DNA from: Christensenella sp964592155
GTDB lineage: Bacteria > Bacillota > Clostridia > Christensenellales > Christensenellaceae
DNA length: 64,000 bases
NCBI GenBank assembly: GCA_964592155.1
Contig: CAZQDA010000002.1
Coordinates: forward strand, 23,243 to 87,242
Reading direction: 5' to 3'
The notes under the pieces are model-generated. The model was not told where the DNA came from. It saw nothing but the letters and a program-made list of their open reading frames with translations, and searched no databases. Shown piece by piece: positions 1 through 8,117 of this stretch. Each line of letters begins with the position of its first letter. The stretch's first letter is position 1. Position numbers and translations under genes: made by a program.

Positions 1-463
1 CGGTTTGCGCCGCGTCCATGAAGCGCAGCATCAGATTTTTGCCCTGCTCCGCTCGCTTCATGCTGAGGCTTTGTGAAACCGCGATTGCCGGATAGCCGAG
101 CATGCTCGCCTCGAGCGCTGCGTTCACAGTGCCTGAATATACAATGTCAGAACCAAGATTGCTGCCATAATTAATACCGGATACCACAAGGTCAATTTTT
201 TCTTTGATCAGGGTGGATAATCCTATTTTAACGCAATCCACAGGCGTTCCATTGACGGCATACGCGCTCATTCCGTCATAATCCGAAATCCGCACCTGCT
301 GAACGCTGAGCGGCAAATCCATGGTCATCGCGTGGGCGGATGCGCTTTTTTGACGATCCGGTGCCACCACGGTTACTGTGTGCCCCGCCTGCGCAAACTT
401 TTGTGCCAGCCCAATAATCCCTTCTGCATAAATCCCGTCGTCGTTGGTGATTAAAACTCTCAT
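1..463 (-). CDS. surE: 5'/3'-nucleotidase SurE, N-terminal part (cut by window edge)
   Basis: SurE is a metal-dependent survival-protein phosphatase that removes phosphate from nucleoside monophosphates in the cytoplasm. About 154 residues are visible, reading from an ATG at 463 to the window edge, so the C-terminus is missing. The translated N-terminus MRVLITNDDG carries the metal-binding Asp pair. It is followed by the family motifs GTPVDCVK, SGINYGSNLG and YSGTV. A GGGGG ribosome binding site lies just upstream of the start. The gene is separated from the ABC operon on its right by a strong terminator, so it probably has its own promoter. The family assignment is firm; the substrate is not shown. 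Confidence 0.93.
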   Translation of the reverse strand, partial: MRVLITNDDGIYAEGIIGLAQKFAQAGHTVTVVAPDRQKSASAHAMTMDLPLSVQQVRISDYDGMSAYAVNGTPVDCVKIGLSTLIKEKIDLVVSGINYGSNLGSDIVYSGTVNAALEASMLGYPAIAVSQSLSMKRAEQGKNLMLRFMDAAQT

Positions 464-510
464 TTGATTGCCCCCGCTCTTATGTTTTCTATCATTATAA
501 CATAGCGGGC

Positions 511-550
511 ATCAAAAAACACAGGCTGCAAAAAGCCTGTGTTTTTTGAT
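511..550 (-). terminator. Rho-independent terminator of the ROK/UroD/ABC operon
   Basis: Inverted repeat with arms ACAGGCT (521-527) and AGCCTGT (534-540). The flanking A-run and T-run extend the pairing on both sides. It lies downstream of the permease gene ending at 619 and upstream of surE. Because the flanks are A-rich on one side and T-rich on the other, it could work in both directions. Confidence 0.85.
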
Positions 551-618
551 ATATATTGTTACAGAGGAAAAGAAATATCTCATCAATTTAAGAACATTCT
601 TTTGGCTGCTTATCCCTC

Positions 619-1620
619 TTATTCGTCGTCATCCGAACGCTGCAACTGAATTGTGTTGATCAGTACCGCGACAAGAATCAGCGAACCACGGACGATATAC
701 TTTACAAAGTCGTCCACGCCGAGCAGCGTCATACCGTTTAAGATAACGCCCAGGAAAATGATACCAATGAACGTTCCCCACGTTTTACCAATACCGCCGT
801 TGAGCGACGCACCGCCGATGATAACAGCCGAGATAACATCCATCTCATAGCCCTTTCCAAACTGGGAAGAACCGGCCATAACCTGCGAGGAAAGAATAAT
901 TCCAGCAAACGCAGCGAGTAGCTGTACCGACATCATGATAATAATCTTTACTTTTTTAACATTGATACCGGAAAGCCTTGCAGCCTCCGGATTCCCGCCC
1001 ACCGCATATACTTCGCGTCCAAATCTTGTGCGGTTCATCACGATAAATACGATGGCAAATACTGCAATCAGCCAAATGGCCGGCACCGGAATGCCTGAGA
1101 ATCCTTCTGCGGTAAACAGCTGCCCCGCGCCAATAAAGCTATACCAGGATGTGGTAATCGTGACAGGAAATCCTTTGGATATAACCGCCGCGATGCCGTA
1201 AAGCACATTGAGCATGGCCAGCGTGATAATAAAGGTCGGAATATTGAATTTTGTACGCATAAAGCCGTTGAAAAGGCCAATGCCCGCACCAATCAATACA
1301 GCGATAATAATACTAATCACGAGCGCGAGATCGGCAGACATTCCGGCAGACGCCATATTATTGGACATAAGCGCCGTAAGCACTGATGAAAGTGCAATCG
1401 TGGAACCAACCGAAAGGTCAATTTCACCACCGATGATTACCATTGTCATACCAAAGGCAATTACACCTACAATCGCCATGTTCCTGAAAATACTCAGCAG
1501 ATTATTTACTGAGAAAAATCCTTGTGCAAAAATTGCTAAAAGTACAACCATGGCAATCAAAATGATTTCCATCATATACTTCTTTGTAAATTTCTTTGCA
1601 GTCATTGTATTCTGTTTCAT
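619..1620 (-). CDS. Ribose-type sugar ABC transporter permease
   Basis: Membrane permease of the RbsC/BPD_transp_2 family, 333 residues, carrying sugar-like solutes across the cytoplasmic membrane. The sequence is almost entirely hydrophobic helices. It contains the family motif GEIDLSVGS near residue 65 and the EAARLSGIN and GGASLNGGIGKTWG segments, in the order typical of RbsC. I place the start at the ATG at 1620: it overlaps the ATPase stop codon (TGATG) and has a GGGGGG Shine-Dalgarno run 9 bases upstream. Only one permease gene is present, so it should act as a homodimer. It is the last gene of the operon. Substrate unknown. Confidence 0.93.
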   Translation of the reverse strand: MKQNTMTAKKFTKKYMMEIILIAMVVLLAIFAQGFFSVNNLLSIFRNMAIVGVIAFGMTMVIIGGEIDLSVGSTIALSSVLTALMSNNMASAGMSADLALVISIIIAVLIGAGIGLFNGFMRTKFNIPTFIITLAMLNVLYGIAAVISKGFPVTITTSWYSFIGAGQLFTAEGFSGIPVPAIWLIAVFAIVFIVMNRTRFGREVYAVGGNPEAARLSGINVKKVKIIIMMSVQLLAAFAGIILSSQVMAGSSQFGKGYEMDVISAVIIGGASLNGGIGKTWGTFIGIIFLGVILNGMTLLGVDDFVKYIVRGSLILVAVLINTIQLQRSDDDE

Positions 1621-3104
1621 CAGATGCTTCCCCCCATACATAAAGTATATAGTCCATCAATTTTCAAATCTTCCGGTGACACTTCGCCGGTAATTTTACC
1701 ATACCGCATGATTAATATCCGGTGGCAAACCTCCAGCAATTCCTCAAGCTCAGAGGAAACTACAATGCTGGAAATCCCCTGACGCGAAAGATCCCAGATA
1801 ATTTTGAATATCTGCTGCTTTGCGTTTACGTCAATGCCGCGGGACGGCTCGTCAAACATCATGATCTTTGGCTGTGTATTCAGCCAGTTGCCCACAACAA
1901 CCTTTTGCTGATTGCCGCCTGACAACGAGGAAACCGGCATATCTTCTGACGGAACCTTGATCTGCAAATGATCGATCTGCTCGTCAACAAACTCACGTTC
2001 CAGGTCGGTATCGATAAACGCCCCCTTAGACATCCGCTTCAGGCTCGCCACGCACAGGTTGTTTTTGACAGACATAATCTGCACAAGGCCTTCATTCTTA
2101 CGGTCTTCCGGCGTAAGCCCCAGCCCCAGTTCTTTCATTTTGACGGGATTCACATGTGAGACCCGCTGTCCGTTTACCAGAATCTCCCCGCTGGTGTAAG
2201 GATCGATTCCAAAGATGGAGCGCAAAAGCTCGGTTCTTCCGGATCCAAGCATTCCGGCAATTCCAAGAACTTCTCCCTTGTGTAGTTTGAAGTTGACATG
2301 GTCAAGCTTCTTGCCGCGCGAGAGGTCTTTCACTTCCAAGACTACGTCCTGCGAATATTCAAGGTCTTCCGGACGATATTGCACTTCAATGTCACCAAAC
2401 ATCATATCTAAAATATCTTTATGCGTGGCGTTCTGCATTTCTGTCATTCCGGTCAGTACGCCGTCACGAAGTACCGTGCAGGTATCCGCAATCTCCCATA
2501 ATTCCTGTAAACGATGAGAAATATAGATAATAATAACGTCTTTTTTCTTTAATTCACGAATCAATTCAAATAGCACCTGCGTTTCCGCGAGCGCCAGTGA
2601 CGAAGTCGGCTCGTCCAGCAAAATAACTTTTGGATTCGTGCTCATGGCTTTGGCTATTTCAATCATCTGGCACTGCCACATGCTCAGGTTGTATACCATT
2701 TCTTTCGGATCGATAGAGATTCCCATGCCCTTCAGCAATTCCTCAGTCATCTGGTATGTTTTTTTCCAGTCGATAAATTTCCCTTTCATGGGAAATCTTC
2801 CCAAGAAGATATTTTCCGCAACGGTCATTCCCATAACAAGACTAAGTTCTTGATAAACCGTTGCAATTCCCTTCTCAAAAGCATCCTTTGGATCAGCAAA
2901 CTCCAGTTTTTGATCATCGAGGAATATTTCGCCTTTGGAAGGAGGCTGTACGCCGTTAATAATTTTGACCAATGTAGATTTTCCGGAACCGTTTTTTCCA
3001 ATCAAAGCATGTACTTTTCCGCTCTGAAATTCTGCGCTAACGTCATCAAGCGCCAATGTGCCCGGAAAGCTCTTGGATACATGATCTACCCTCAGTACGC
3101 TCAT
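1620..3104 (-). CDS. Ribose-type sugar ABC transporter, fused double ATPase
   Basis: ATP-binding subunit of the RbsA/MglA type, two ABC domains in one chain, about 494 residues. The first domain has Walker A GKNGSGKST and the switch region DEPTSSLAL. Its signature reads LSMWQ, a departure from the usual LSVGQ. The second domain has the degenerate P-loop GMLGSGRTE and the intact signature LSGGNQQK, with DEPSRGIDV as Walker B region. This asymmetry (one competent, one degenerate P-loop) is normal for the family. I prefer the ATG at 3104 because a GGGAAGGGAAG ribosome binding site precedes it; a TTG at 3131 is the longer alternative. The gene lies downstream of the binding-protein gene, across a hairpin. 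Confidence 0.93.
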   Translation of the reverse strand: MSVLRVDHVSKSFPGTLALDDVSAEFQSGKVHALIGKNGSGKSTLVKIINGVQPPSKGEIFLDDQKLEFADPKDAFEKGIATVYQELSLVMGMTVAENIFLGRFPMKGKFIDWKKTYQMTEELLKGMGISIDPKEMVYNLSMWQCQMIEIAKAMSTNPKVILLDEPTSSLALAETQVLFELIRELKKKDVIIIYISHRLQELWEIADTCTVLRDGVLTGMTEMQNATHKDILDMMFGDIEVQYRPEDLEYSQDVVLEVKDLSRGKKLDHVNFKLHKGEVLGIAGMLGSGRTELLRSIFGIDPYTSGEILVNGQRVSHVNPVKMKELGLGLTPEDRKNEGLVQIMSVKNNLCVASLKRMSKGAFIDTDLEREFVDEQIDHLQIKVPSEDMPVSSLSGGNQQKVVVGNWLNTQPKIMMFDEPSRGIDVNAKQQIFKIIWDLSRQGISSIVVSSELEELLEVCHRILIMRYGKITGEVSPEDLKIDGLYTLCMGGSI

Positions 3105-3186
3105 ACCTGTTACTTCCCTTCCCATATTCAATCAGTCAAATATGTCCGCGCGACGCACACATAAATGACTGGATGTTTCTAATAAA

Positions 3187-3220
3187 ACCCCCATGAAGGC
3201 AAGGAGGCCTCCATGGGGAT
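3187..3220 (-). terminator. Intercistronic hairpin between binding protein and ATPase (leaky terminator)
   Basis: A 12-bp stem pairs CCCCATGAAGGC with GCCTCCATGGGG around a five-base loop. On the minus strand it is followed by GGGGGTTTTATT. Placed directly after the binding-protein gene and before the ATPase, it would lower transporter mRNA relative to the abundant binding protein, or protect the upstream 3' end. Confidence 0.7.
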
Positions 3221-3245
3221 CAATCGGTTGTACCAATCAGCCTGA

Positions 3246-4319
3246 TCAGCCACCCATTTTAGCTTTGAGATCTGTCACGAACGTCTCGATTGCCGCCTTG
3301 TCCGAACGGGACAGAAGCATACCGGGAACGATTACGGTTTTGCCCTTGTCAGGATTTTCTTTTCCTTCGATTGTGTTAATAACGGATTCCATCGTCTTAA
3401 TGCCGATCTGATACGGATCCTGTCCTGTCAGCGCCTGAAGAACGTTTGCTTCATCCAGAAGCATAGCGGCTGTCTGCTCGCTTGCATCTGTTCCGAAAGT
3501 AACAACCTTGCCAGCCAGACCTGCATTTTTAACAGCCATCGTCGCGCCGATTGTGCCGCCTTCGTTTGCAGCCCAAAGCAGGTTGATGTCAGGATTTGCC
3601 GTCAGCATGTCGCCTGCAACCGTGATTGCTTTGTCCTGCAGCCATGCGTCCTGATCGGATACGATCTCAACACCCGGAAGCTTGGAAACCGCATCGATAA
3701 AGCCCTTGCTTCTTGCGCCGGACTGCTCCGGCAGAAGGGATTTGAACTGGAGGATGCCGATTTTTGCTTTTCCGTCCATGTTCTCTTCAATGTACTTCGC
3801 GCAAGCTTCGCCTGTCATTTTGCCAAGCTGCTCATTGTCAGAGGTGTAGCAGGCTGTCATCCAGTCCAAAGAACCCAGATTGGAATTTGAAAGGCCGATA
3901 ATAAGTCCTGCATCCGCAGCCTTTTTCAGCGGTTCAATCGAAGCCGTTTCACTGATCGGAGAAATCGCAAGTCCTGCATATCCCTGATCCGTGTAAGTGT
4001 TGAGCATCTCAACTTCTTTTGCAGCGTCATTGTTTGTGTTGCCCGGGAAGAATTCATAGCCTGCTTTTTCAGCCGCATCTTTGTAGCCGAGCTGCAGCAG
4101 CTTCATGAACTGGTCTTCCTGAAATACAACGCCTGCAACTTTTTTGCTTGTTGTAGCCGGCTTGGAAGCATCAGCAGATGCCTCGGGAGCCTTGGATGCT
4201 TCTGTGGATGCTTCAGGAGCTTTGGATGCTTCCGTGCTCGGCGCCGCAGCGGGCGCTGCGCAAGCAACCATGGATACTACCAATATGGCAGCAAGAACGA
4301 GTAATAGTACTTTTTTCAT
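3246..4319 (-). CDS. Sugar ABC transporter substrate-binding lipoprotein
   Basis: Periplasmic-binding-protein-like lipoprotein of the RbsB/Peripla_BP_4 family, 357 residues, tethered outside the membrane to deliver solute to the permease. The signal peptide ends in the lipobox VSMVAC with the lipidated Cys at residue 20. A low-complexity linker follows, built from repeats of STEASKAPEA (two copies plus a partial one, encoded near 4160-4235), which probably spaces the domain from the membrane. The mature domain has the typical type I binding-protein pattern (VVFQEDQFMK, GYAGLAISP, GKVVTFGTDASE). GAGGAGG lies 7 bases before the ATG. It is the first transporter gene of the operon and sits behind the two UroD-family genes. 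Ligand unknown. Confidence 0.93.
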   Translation of the reverse strand: MKKVLLLVLAAILVVSMVACAAPAAAPSTEASKAPEASTEASKAPEASADASKPATTSKKVAGVVFQEDQFMKLLQLGYKDAAEKAGYEFFPGNTNNDAAKEVEMLNTYTDQGYAGLAISPISETASIEPLKKAADAGLIIGLSNSNLGSLDWMTACYTSDNEQLGKMTGEACAKYIEENMDGKAKIGILQFKSLLPEQSGARSKGFIDAVSKLPGVEIVSDQDAWLQDKAITVAGDMLTANPDINLLWAANEGGTIGATMAVKNAGLAGKVVTFGTDASEQTAAMLLDEANVLQALTGQDPYQIGIKTMESVINTIEGKENPDKGKTVIVPGMLLSRSDKAAIETFVTDLKAKMGG

Positions 4320-4376
4320 TTTAATCCTCCTCTTATCATGTGAGTAATATAGTCCTCAAATTTATTTTGAGGAAAT

Positions 4377-5402
4377 TTATTTTTGTGTTAATTGATCCCA
4401 GGTTTCAAATACGGTATAGATATTTTGAGGGTCAGCCCCAATGCCAAACTCACATTGCGCGATTGCGCCGCCATCTTTCCAGAATGTTTCATAAAGCGCC
4501 TCCACAGCCCTTTTTACATCCGATTTACTCCCGTATGGAAGAATATGCTGACGGTCTACCTCGCCCCAAAAAGTAATTTTCCCCTGATATTGCTTCAACT
4601 CTTCCAGGCCCATACAGAAAACCTGAGCGTTTACCGCATCCACACCGATGTCGATTAAATGCGGTATGATTTTTAAAATATTGCCGTCCGAGTGGAAGAA
4701 TAATTTTTTTCCATACTTTTTTGCAATATCCGAATAGTCTTTATACATGGGCTTAAATAAGGAAACCCATAATTCCGGCGAAATCAGAAGGTTGATCTGA
4801 GTGCCCCAGTCATCCATGAAGAATAGCGCATCCACATCCGTCTGCGCCCACCTCGAGAGCAGACGGATATAAAAATCATGCATCTTTTCAATAAAGCGAT
4901 ACATGCGGGTCGGCTCATAGGCCAGGTCCATAAACAGTTTTTCCGTCCCCCGCAAAAATTGCAGCCGTTCAAACGGCCTTGCGACATCGCTTGCCAAAAC
5001 AAACTTGTCTGTTCCAGCACAGTACTCATTGATTTTTTCAATGTCCACTGTCAAAAGCTCTTCCGGAATATGCACCTGCTGCGCATCATTCCACGCCTCG
5101 TCTGTTATGATCGGTTCTTTTACCTCGCCCACAATTCCTCTTTGCAGGTTTGTAAAGCGGCAGCCCCATTCGTCAACATACTCGCCCAGCTCATAAAAAT
5201 CCCCTACCGTGTTTGGCGGCGTTTGATAAACCTTTGCTTGCGCGGGAACCTCCACGATATCGTCTTCGAATGTTTGTGCTATTTTTTTAAGCTCCTGCGG
5301 AAAATGCTGCCCCGCATAAGGAAGCGTCCACATCTGGCGCGGTGCGCGATTCTGTGTATTCTTCCCTTCCAATGTTTTCAAAACGAGCGCTCTTGAGTTC
5401 AT
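4377..5402 (-). CDS. UroD-superfamily protein, short type (methyltransferase-like)
   Basis: Member of the uroporphyrinogen-decarboxylase superfamily (COG0407, which includes the MtaA/CmuA corrinoid methyltransferases), 341 residues. Start chosen at the ATG at 5402, which has GGGGTAGGG upstream and gives the N-terminus MNSRALVLK shared with its relatives. The loop FMDDWGTQINLLISPE (about 195-210) is a superfamily hallmark. In the zinc-methyltransferases a His-x-Cys motif follows; here that site reads H237-S-D239-G, so the Cys is replaced by Asp, and a Cys appears later at 317 (AQCEFG). It is therefore not a plain copy of the neighbouring UroD protein. It lies 26 bases downstream of that gene in the same operon. 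A heme-biosynthetic role is unlikely from context; the reaction is unknown. Confidence 0.8.
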   Translation of the reverse strand: MNSRALVLKTLEGKNTQNRAPRQMWTLPYAGQHFPQELKKIAQTFEDDIVEVPAQAKVYQTPPNTVGDFYELGEYVDEWGCRFTNLQRGIVGEVKEPIITDEAWNDAQQVHIPEELLTVDIEKINEYCAGTDKFVLASDVARPFERLQFLRGTEKLFMDLAYEPTRMYRFIEKMHDFYIRLLSRWAQTDVDALFFMDDWGTQINLLISPELWVSLFKPMYKDYSDIAKKYGKKLFFHSDGNILKIIPHLIDIGVDAVNAQVFCMGLEELKQYQGKITFWGEVDRQHILPYGSKSDVKRAVEALYETFWKDGGAIAQCEFGIGADPQNIYTVFETWDQLTQK

Positions 5403-5428
5403 CGCATTCCCTACCCCGCTGAAATAGC

Positions 5429-6640
5429 TTATCCCCTGCAAGCCTTCGCTGCATCATAGATTGCAACAATCTTTTCCGGCGGAACGTCCGCCTGAATATT
5501 ATGTACTTGATTAAATACATAGCCTCCATGCTTTGAGAAAATATCAATCAAGTGCTTGACTTCCTTTTGAATCGTATCAATATCCGATCCGGGAACCGTA
5601 TTTTGCATATTCGATCCGCCGCCCCAGAAAATCAGGTCTTTCCCATATTCCGCTTTCAATTTTTCCGGCGTCATTCCTTCTGCGGAAATCTGTACCGGGT
5701 TTAGAATCTGTACGCCTGCATCAATCAATTGTGGAATCAGGTTGTAAATCGCTCCACAACTGTGCAGGAACACTTTTACGTCAGGATAATTCGTCCTGAT
5801 AAACTGATATAACTTTTTGTGGTAAGGTTTGATCATCTCCACATACATTTCCGGAGAAATCTGCGGTGCAATCTGGGTTCCCAAATCATCCCCAAACTGT
5901 ATCATGTCAATATACTTGTGTACGCGCGGCATCAGCTTTTTCAAATCCTCGATGTACCGTTCTGTAATTCTCTCAAAGTAGTGATGCATCAAATCCTGTT
6001 CAATCGCAATGTTTACATAAAAGTTCTCATACCCAAAATCCGATTGCCCCGCTTCAAATACATTGCCGCCGAACTCCATCAGAATCGCTTTGTCCGTATT
6101 TTCGTAGAGGTTTTTTGCGCTTTCCTCCATAAATTTGATGTCCGCTTCGTTAAGCCCCTCAGTGGGAATTGCGTCAATGTCCTCAATCGTATGGGCGTTT
6201 TCATATTTCCTGTCAATCAGGTCAAAATAAAGGCCGTCCTTTGGCATGCGGGCAATAATTCCTTTGCCGTCCGGGGCGAGGATATCAATGTCGCCGTTTT
6301 CATTCGTAACAGGATTGAACTCTTTGGGAACATACCCTACCGCGCCATTCATCAGTTTTGTCTCTTTATATTCTTCAATGGAAATCCCAAAAGCAGGACA
6401 GCGTTTATGAACCTGCACGACGTCGCCGCCCATATAGTCCACAACCTTAAGACTTGGCTCCGCAAGCTGCTGAAAAACATCATAGACATAAACCTTTTCG
6501 TCTTCCATCCCCAAATATTTCAGCAATTCGGCATATGCAATTGCCTGAATTCCCGTGGAACGCATGCTGCCAAAATCAATTGGCAATTTGTCAGGAACCT
6601 GTCCGTTTAAAACCGCTTGTACTCTCTGCCTCGAATTCAT
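5429..6640 (-). CDS. UroD-superfamily protein with H-x-C zinc-type motif (methyltransferase-like)
   Basis: 403 residues, same superfamily as MtaA, MtbA and CmuA, which bind zinc through His-x-Cys plus a third ligand and move methyl groups between a corrinoid and an acceptor. The N-terminus MNSRQRVQAVLNG and the loop FGDDLGTQI (249-257) are typical. It has H293-S-C295-G. Where MtaA has its third Cys, a His is seen in the segment QVHNIQ (H380). The operon position between a ROK regulator and a ribose-type transporter argues for a catabolic role on an imported compound. No corrinoid-protein or methanol-type MtaB gene is in the window, so methyl transfer is inference. About 55% of residues match the protein at 20888-22120 in the conserved blocks by eye. 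Confidence 0.82.
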   Translation of the reverse strand: MNSRQRVQAVLNGQVPDKLPIDFGSMRSTGIQAIAYAELLKYLGMEDEKVYVYDVFQQLAEPSLKVVDYMGGDVVQVHKRCPAFGISIEEYKETKLMNGAVGYVPKEFNPVTNENGDIDILAPDGKGIIARMPKDGLYFDLIDRKYENAHTIEDIDAIPTEGLNEADIKFMEESAKNLYENTDKAILMEFGGNVFEAGQSDFGYENFYVNIAIEQDLMHHYFERITERYIEDLKKLMPRVHKYIDMIQFGDDLGTQIAPQISPEMYVEMIKPYHKKLYQFIRTNYPDVKVFLHSCGAIYNLIPQLIDAGVQILNPVQISAEGMTPEKLKAEYGKDLIFWGGGSNMQNTVPGSDIDTIQKEVKHLIDIFSKHGGYVFNQVHNIQADVPPEKIVAIYDAAKACRG

Positions 6641-6664
6641 TTCTCTTCTCCCTTAAAATATCTG

Positions 6665-7864
6665 TTATTCCACCGATGTCATTGCGGTGAATACTGCTGC
6701 TATCCCACCGATTGCCCCTGCATCCGTGCCAAAGGAGGATCTCACCTTTTTTACGTCCTTCACATGGGTCGGATAGGGTTTTTGATTTACGTATTTGATC
6801 GTCTTATGGAAAAGCAAATCGCTGCTCCCCATAAAGTCGCCTCCAAAAAATATTACATTCGGGCTTAACAGGCTGATGATGTTCCCTAGTGCAATGCTCA
6901 GATAGTGGGCACATTTCTCAATTGATCTTACGCATACCTCGTCGCCCTTTTTAGCGCCCTCCACCACATCCTGCCAGCCGATTTCTTTCTTCTGTGCGAG
7001 TATGCTTTTTTCGCCCTTTGCAAGTTCTTCTTTCACATATCTCACTGCCGCCGCTCCATCCGCATGCGCCTCCAAACATCCCTGCCCGCCACAGGAACAC
7101 GGATGACCATCCGCCTGAACCGTGGTGTGTCCTATTTCCATGCTTCCATTGTTGTAACCGTGAAAAATTTTTCCCTCGATCACCATTCCTCCGCCGACGC
7201 CAACGCCATACACCCCTATTTGAAAAATTCTCTTATATCCATTGCTTTTCCCAAACCAGTATTCCCCCAGGGCCGCGGCGGGCGTTTCCTTTTCAAAGTA
7301 GGTTTTAATACCCGTGCGGTCTTCGATAATATTTCTGATTGGAACGTTAATCCATCCATGAAAGTTTGGCGGATTTACCATCGTGCCTTCTTTGTGATTG
7401 CACGGGCCGGGTACGGCAAGGCCGATTCCAATCACTTCTTCTTTTTTGATGTTATGCTTCAAAATCATGCTCTCTATGATGAGTGCCATTTTATCGATCG
7501 TAAAATCCTTGCCACGATCCACTTCCGTGTCCATATAAATTTTATCCAGTATATTTCCCTGAAAATCACTCATCACGCATATGATGTGCGACGTATTGAG
7601 CTCTACGCCGATCGCATAACCGGCCTCCGGGTTCAGTTGCAGCAGAATCGGCTTTCTTCCGCCTGCAGATTCTCCGCTGCCAATTTCCAGAATCAGCCCT
7701 TTTTCCAGAAGTTCCGTAATCAAATTCGTAATCGTGCCTGTCGTTAATTCCGTCTTTTTCACAAGATCTTTGCGGGAAATAACACCATACTTACGTACAA
7801 TGCTTAAAACATTTTCAATGTTTATCTCTTTCATTTTCTGGCTGTTAATTTTTTGGTACCGCAT
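6665..7864 (-). CDS. ROK-family transcriptional regulator (NagC/XylR type)
   Basis: 399 residues. An N-terminal winged helix-turn-helix (about 14-65, GVISRKDLVKKTELTTGTI) precedes a ROK sugar-binding domain. The zinc site is intact: H246 in EIGH, then C256, C258 and C263 in CSCGGQGC. In active ROK kinases the catalytic stretch reads ENDxNAAALGE; here it reads EKETPAAALGE, so the catalytic Asp is a Glu and the Asn is lost. This supports a sensor and repressor, not a sugar kinase. It is the first gene of the operon, 24 bases before the first UroD gene, and probably represses its own operon through the palindrome at 7917-7953. The inducer is probably the transported sugar. Confidence 0.9.
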   Translation of the reverse strand: MRYQKINSQKMKEINIENVLSIVRKYGVISRKDLVKKTELTTGTITNLITELLEKGLILEIGSGESAGGRKPILLQLNPEAGYAIGVELNTSHIICVMSDFQGNILDKIYMDTEVDRGKDFTIDKMALIIESMILKHNIKKEEVIGIGLAVPGPCNHKEGTMVNPPNFHGWINVPIRNIIEDRTGIKTYFEKETPAAALGEYWFGKSNGYKRIFQIGVYGVGVGGGMVIEGKIFHGYNNGSMEIGHTTVQADGHPCSCGGQGCLEAHADGAAAVRYVKEELAKGEKSILAQKKEIGWQDVVEGAKKGDEVCVRSIEKCAHYLSIALGNIISLLSPNVIFFGGDFMGSSDLLFHKTIKYVNQKPYPTHVKDVKKVRSSFGTDAGAIGGIAAVFTAMTSVE

Positions 7865-7916
7865 AACACGCCCCGCACATATCTAGTTTTATTATTTTGT
7901 TTTACTTAATGGAAAG

Positions 7917-7953
7917 ATTAACGATTGGTTTAATAGATAGTTTAATCGTTAAT
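7917..7953. promoter_or_regulatory. Inverted repeat, candidate operator for the ROK regulator
   Basis: Perfect 10-bp arms ATTAACGATT (7917-7926) and AATCGTTAAT (7944-7953) in AT-rich DNA about 50-90 bases upstream of the ROK start. ROK repressors of the XylR/NagC type bind AT-rich dyads of this kind. The spacing of 17 bases between arms places equivalent bases on the same helix face. The core promoter itself is not clear by eye. Confidence 0.5.
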
Positions 7954-8041
7954 AAAAGTTTAGTTAATTAAAAGGCTCACTTCTATAAATATTTCGTTTT
8001 TTTTTGTAATATTCTCTTCTATTTTTTCAATATTATGATGA

Positions 8042-8090
8042 CAAAAAAATAAGGCGCGCAAATCCGCTAATTTCCGCAGATTTACGCGCC
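8042..8090 (-). terminator. Rho-independent terminator of the decarboxylase operon
   Basis: A 15-bp stem pairs GGCGCGCAAATCCGC (8053-8067) with GCAGATTTACGCGCC (8076-8090), allowing G-U pairs. On the minus strand it is followed by TTATTTTTTTG. It lies 28 bases after the last gene of the operon. Confidence 0.9.
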
Positions 8091-8117
8091 TCTTTGCTTA
8101 TCACATTTTTTCAGGTA

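Noticed and set aside
653..2517. Rightward reading frames over the ABC genes and similar antisense frames throughout
   Set aside because: They lie inside well-identified genes on the other strand, lack ribosome binding sites and give no recognisable protein.
4160..4235. Short DNA repeats as a mobile or CRISPR-like element
   Set aside because: They encode the repeated STEASKAPEA linker of the binding lipoprotein; the repetition is a protein linker.
4377..6640. UroD-family genes as heme-biosynthesis uroporphyrinogen decarboxylase (hemE)
   Set aside because: No heme genes are nearby, the proteins carry methyltransferase-type H-x-C or variant motifs, and they lie in sugar-transport operons.
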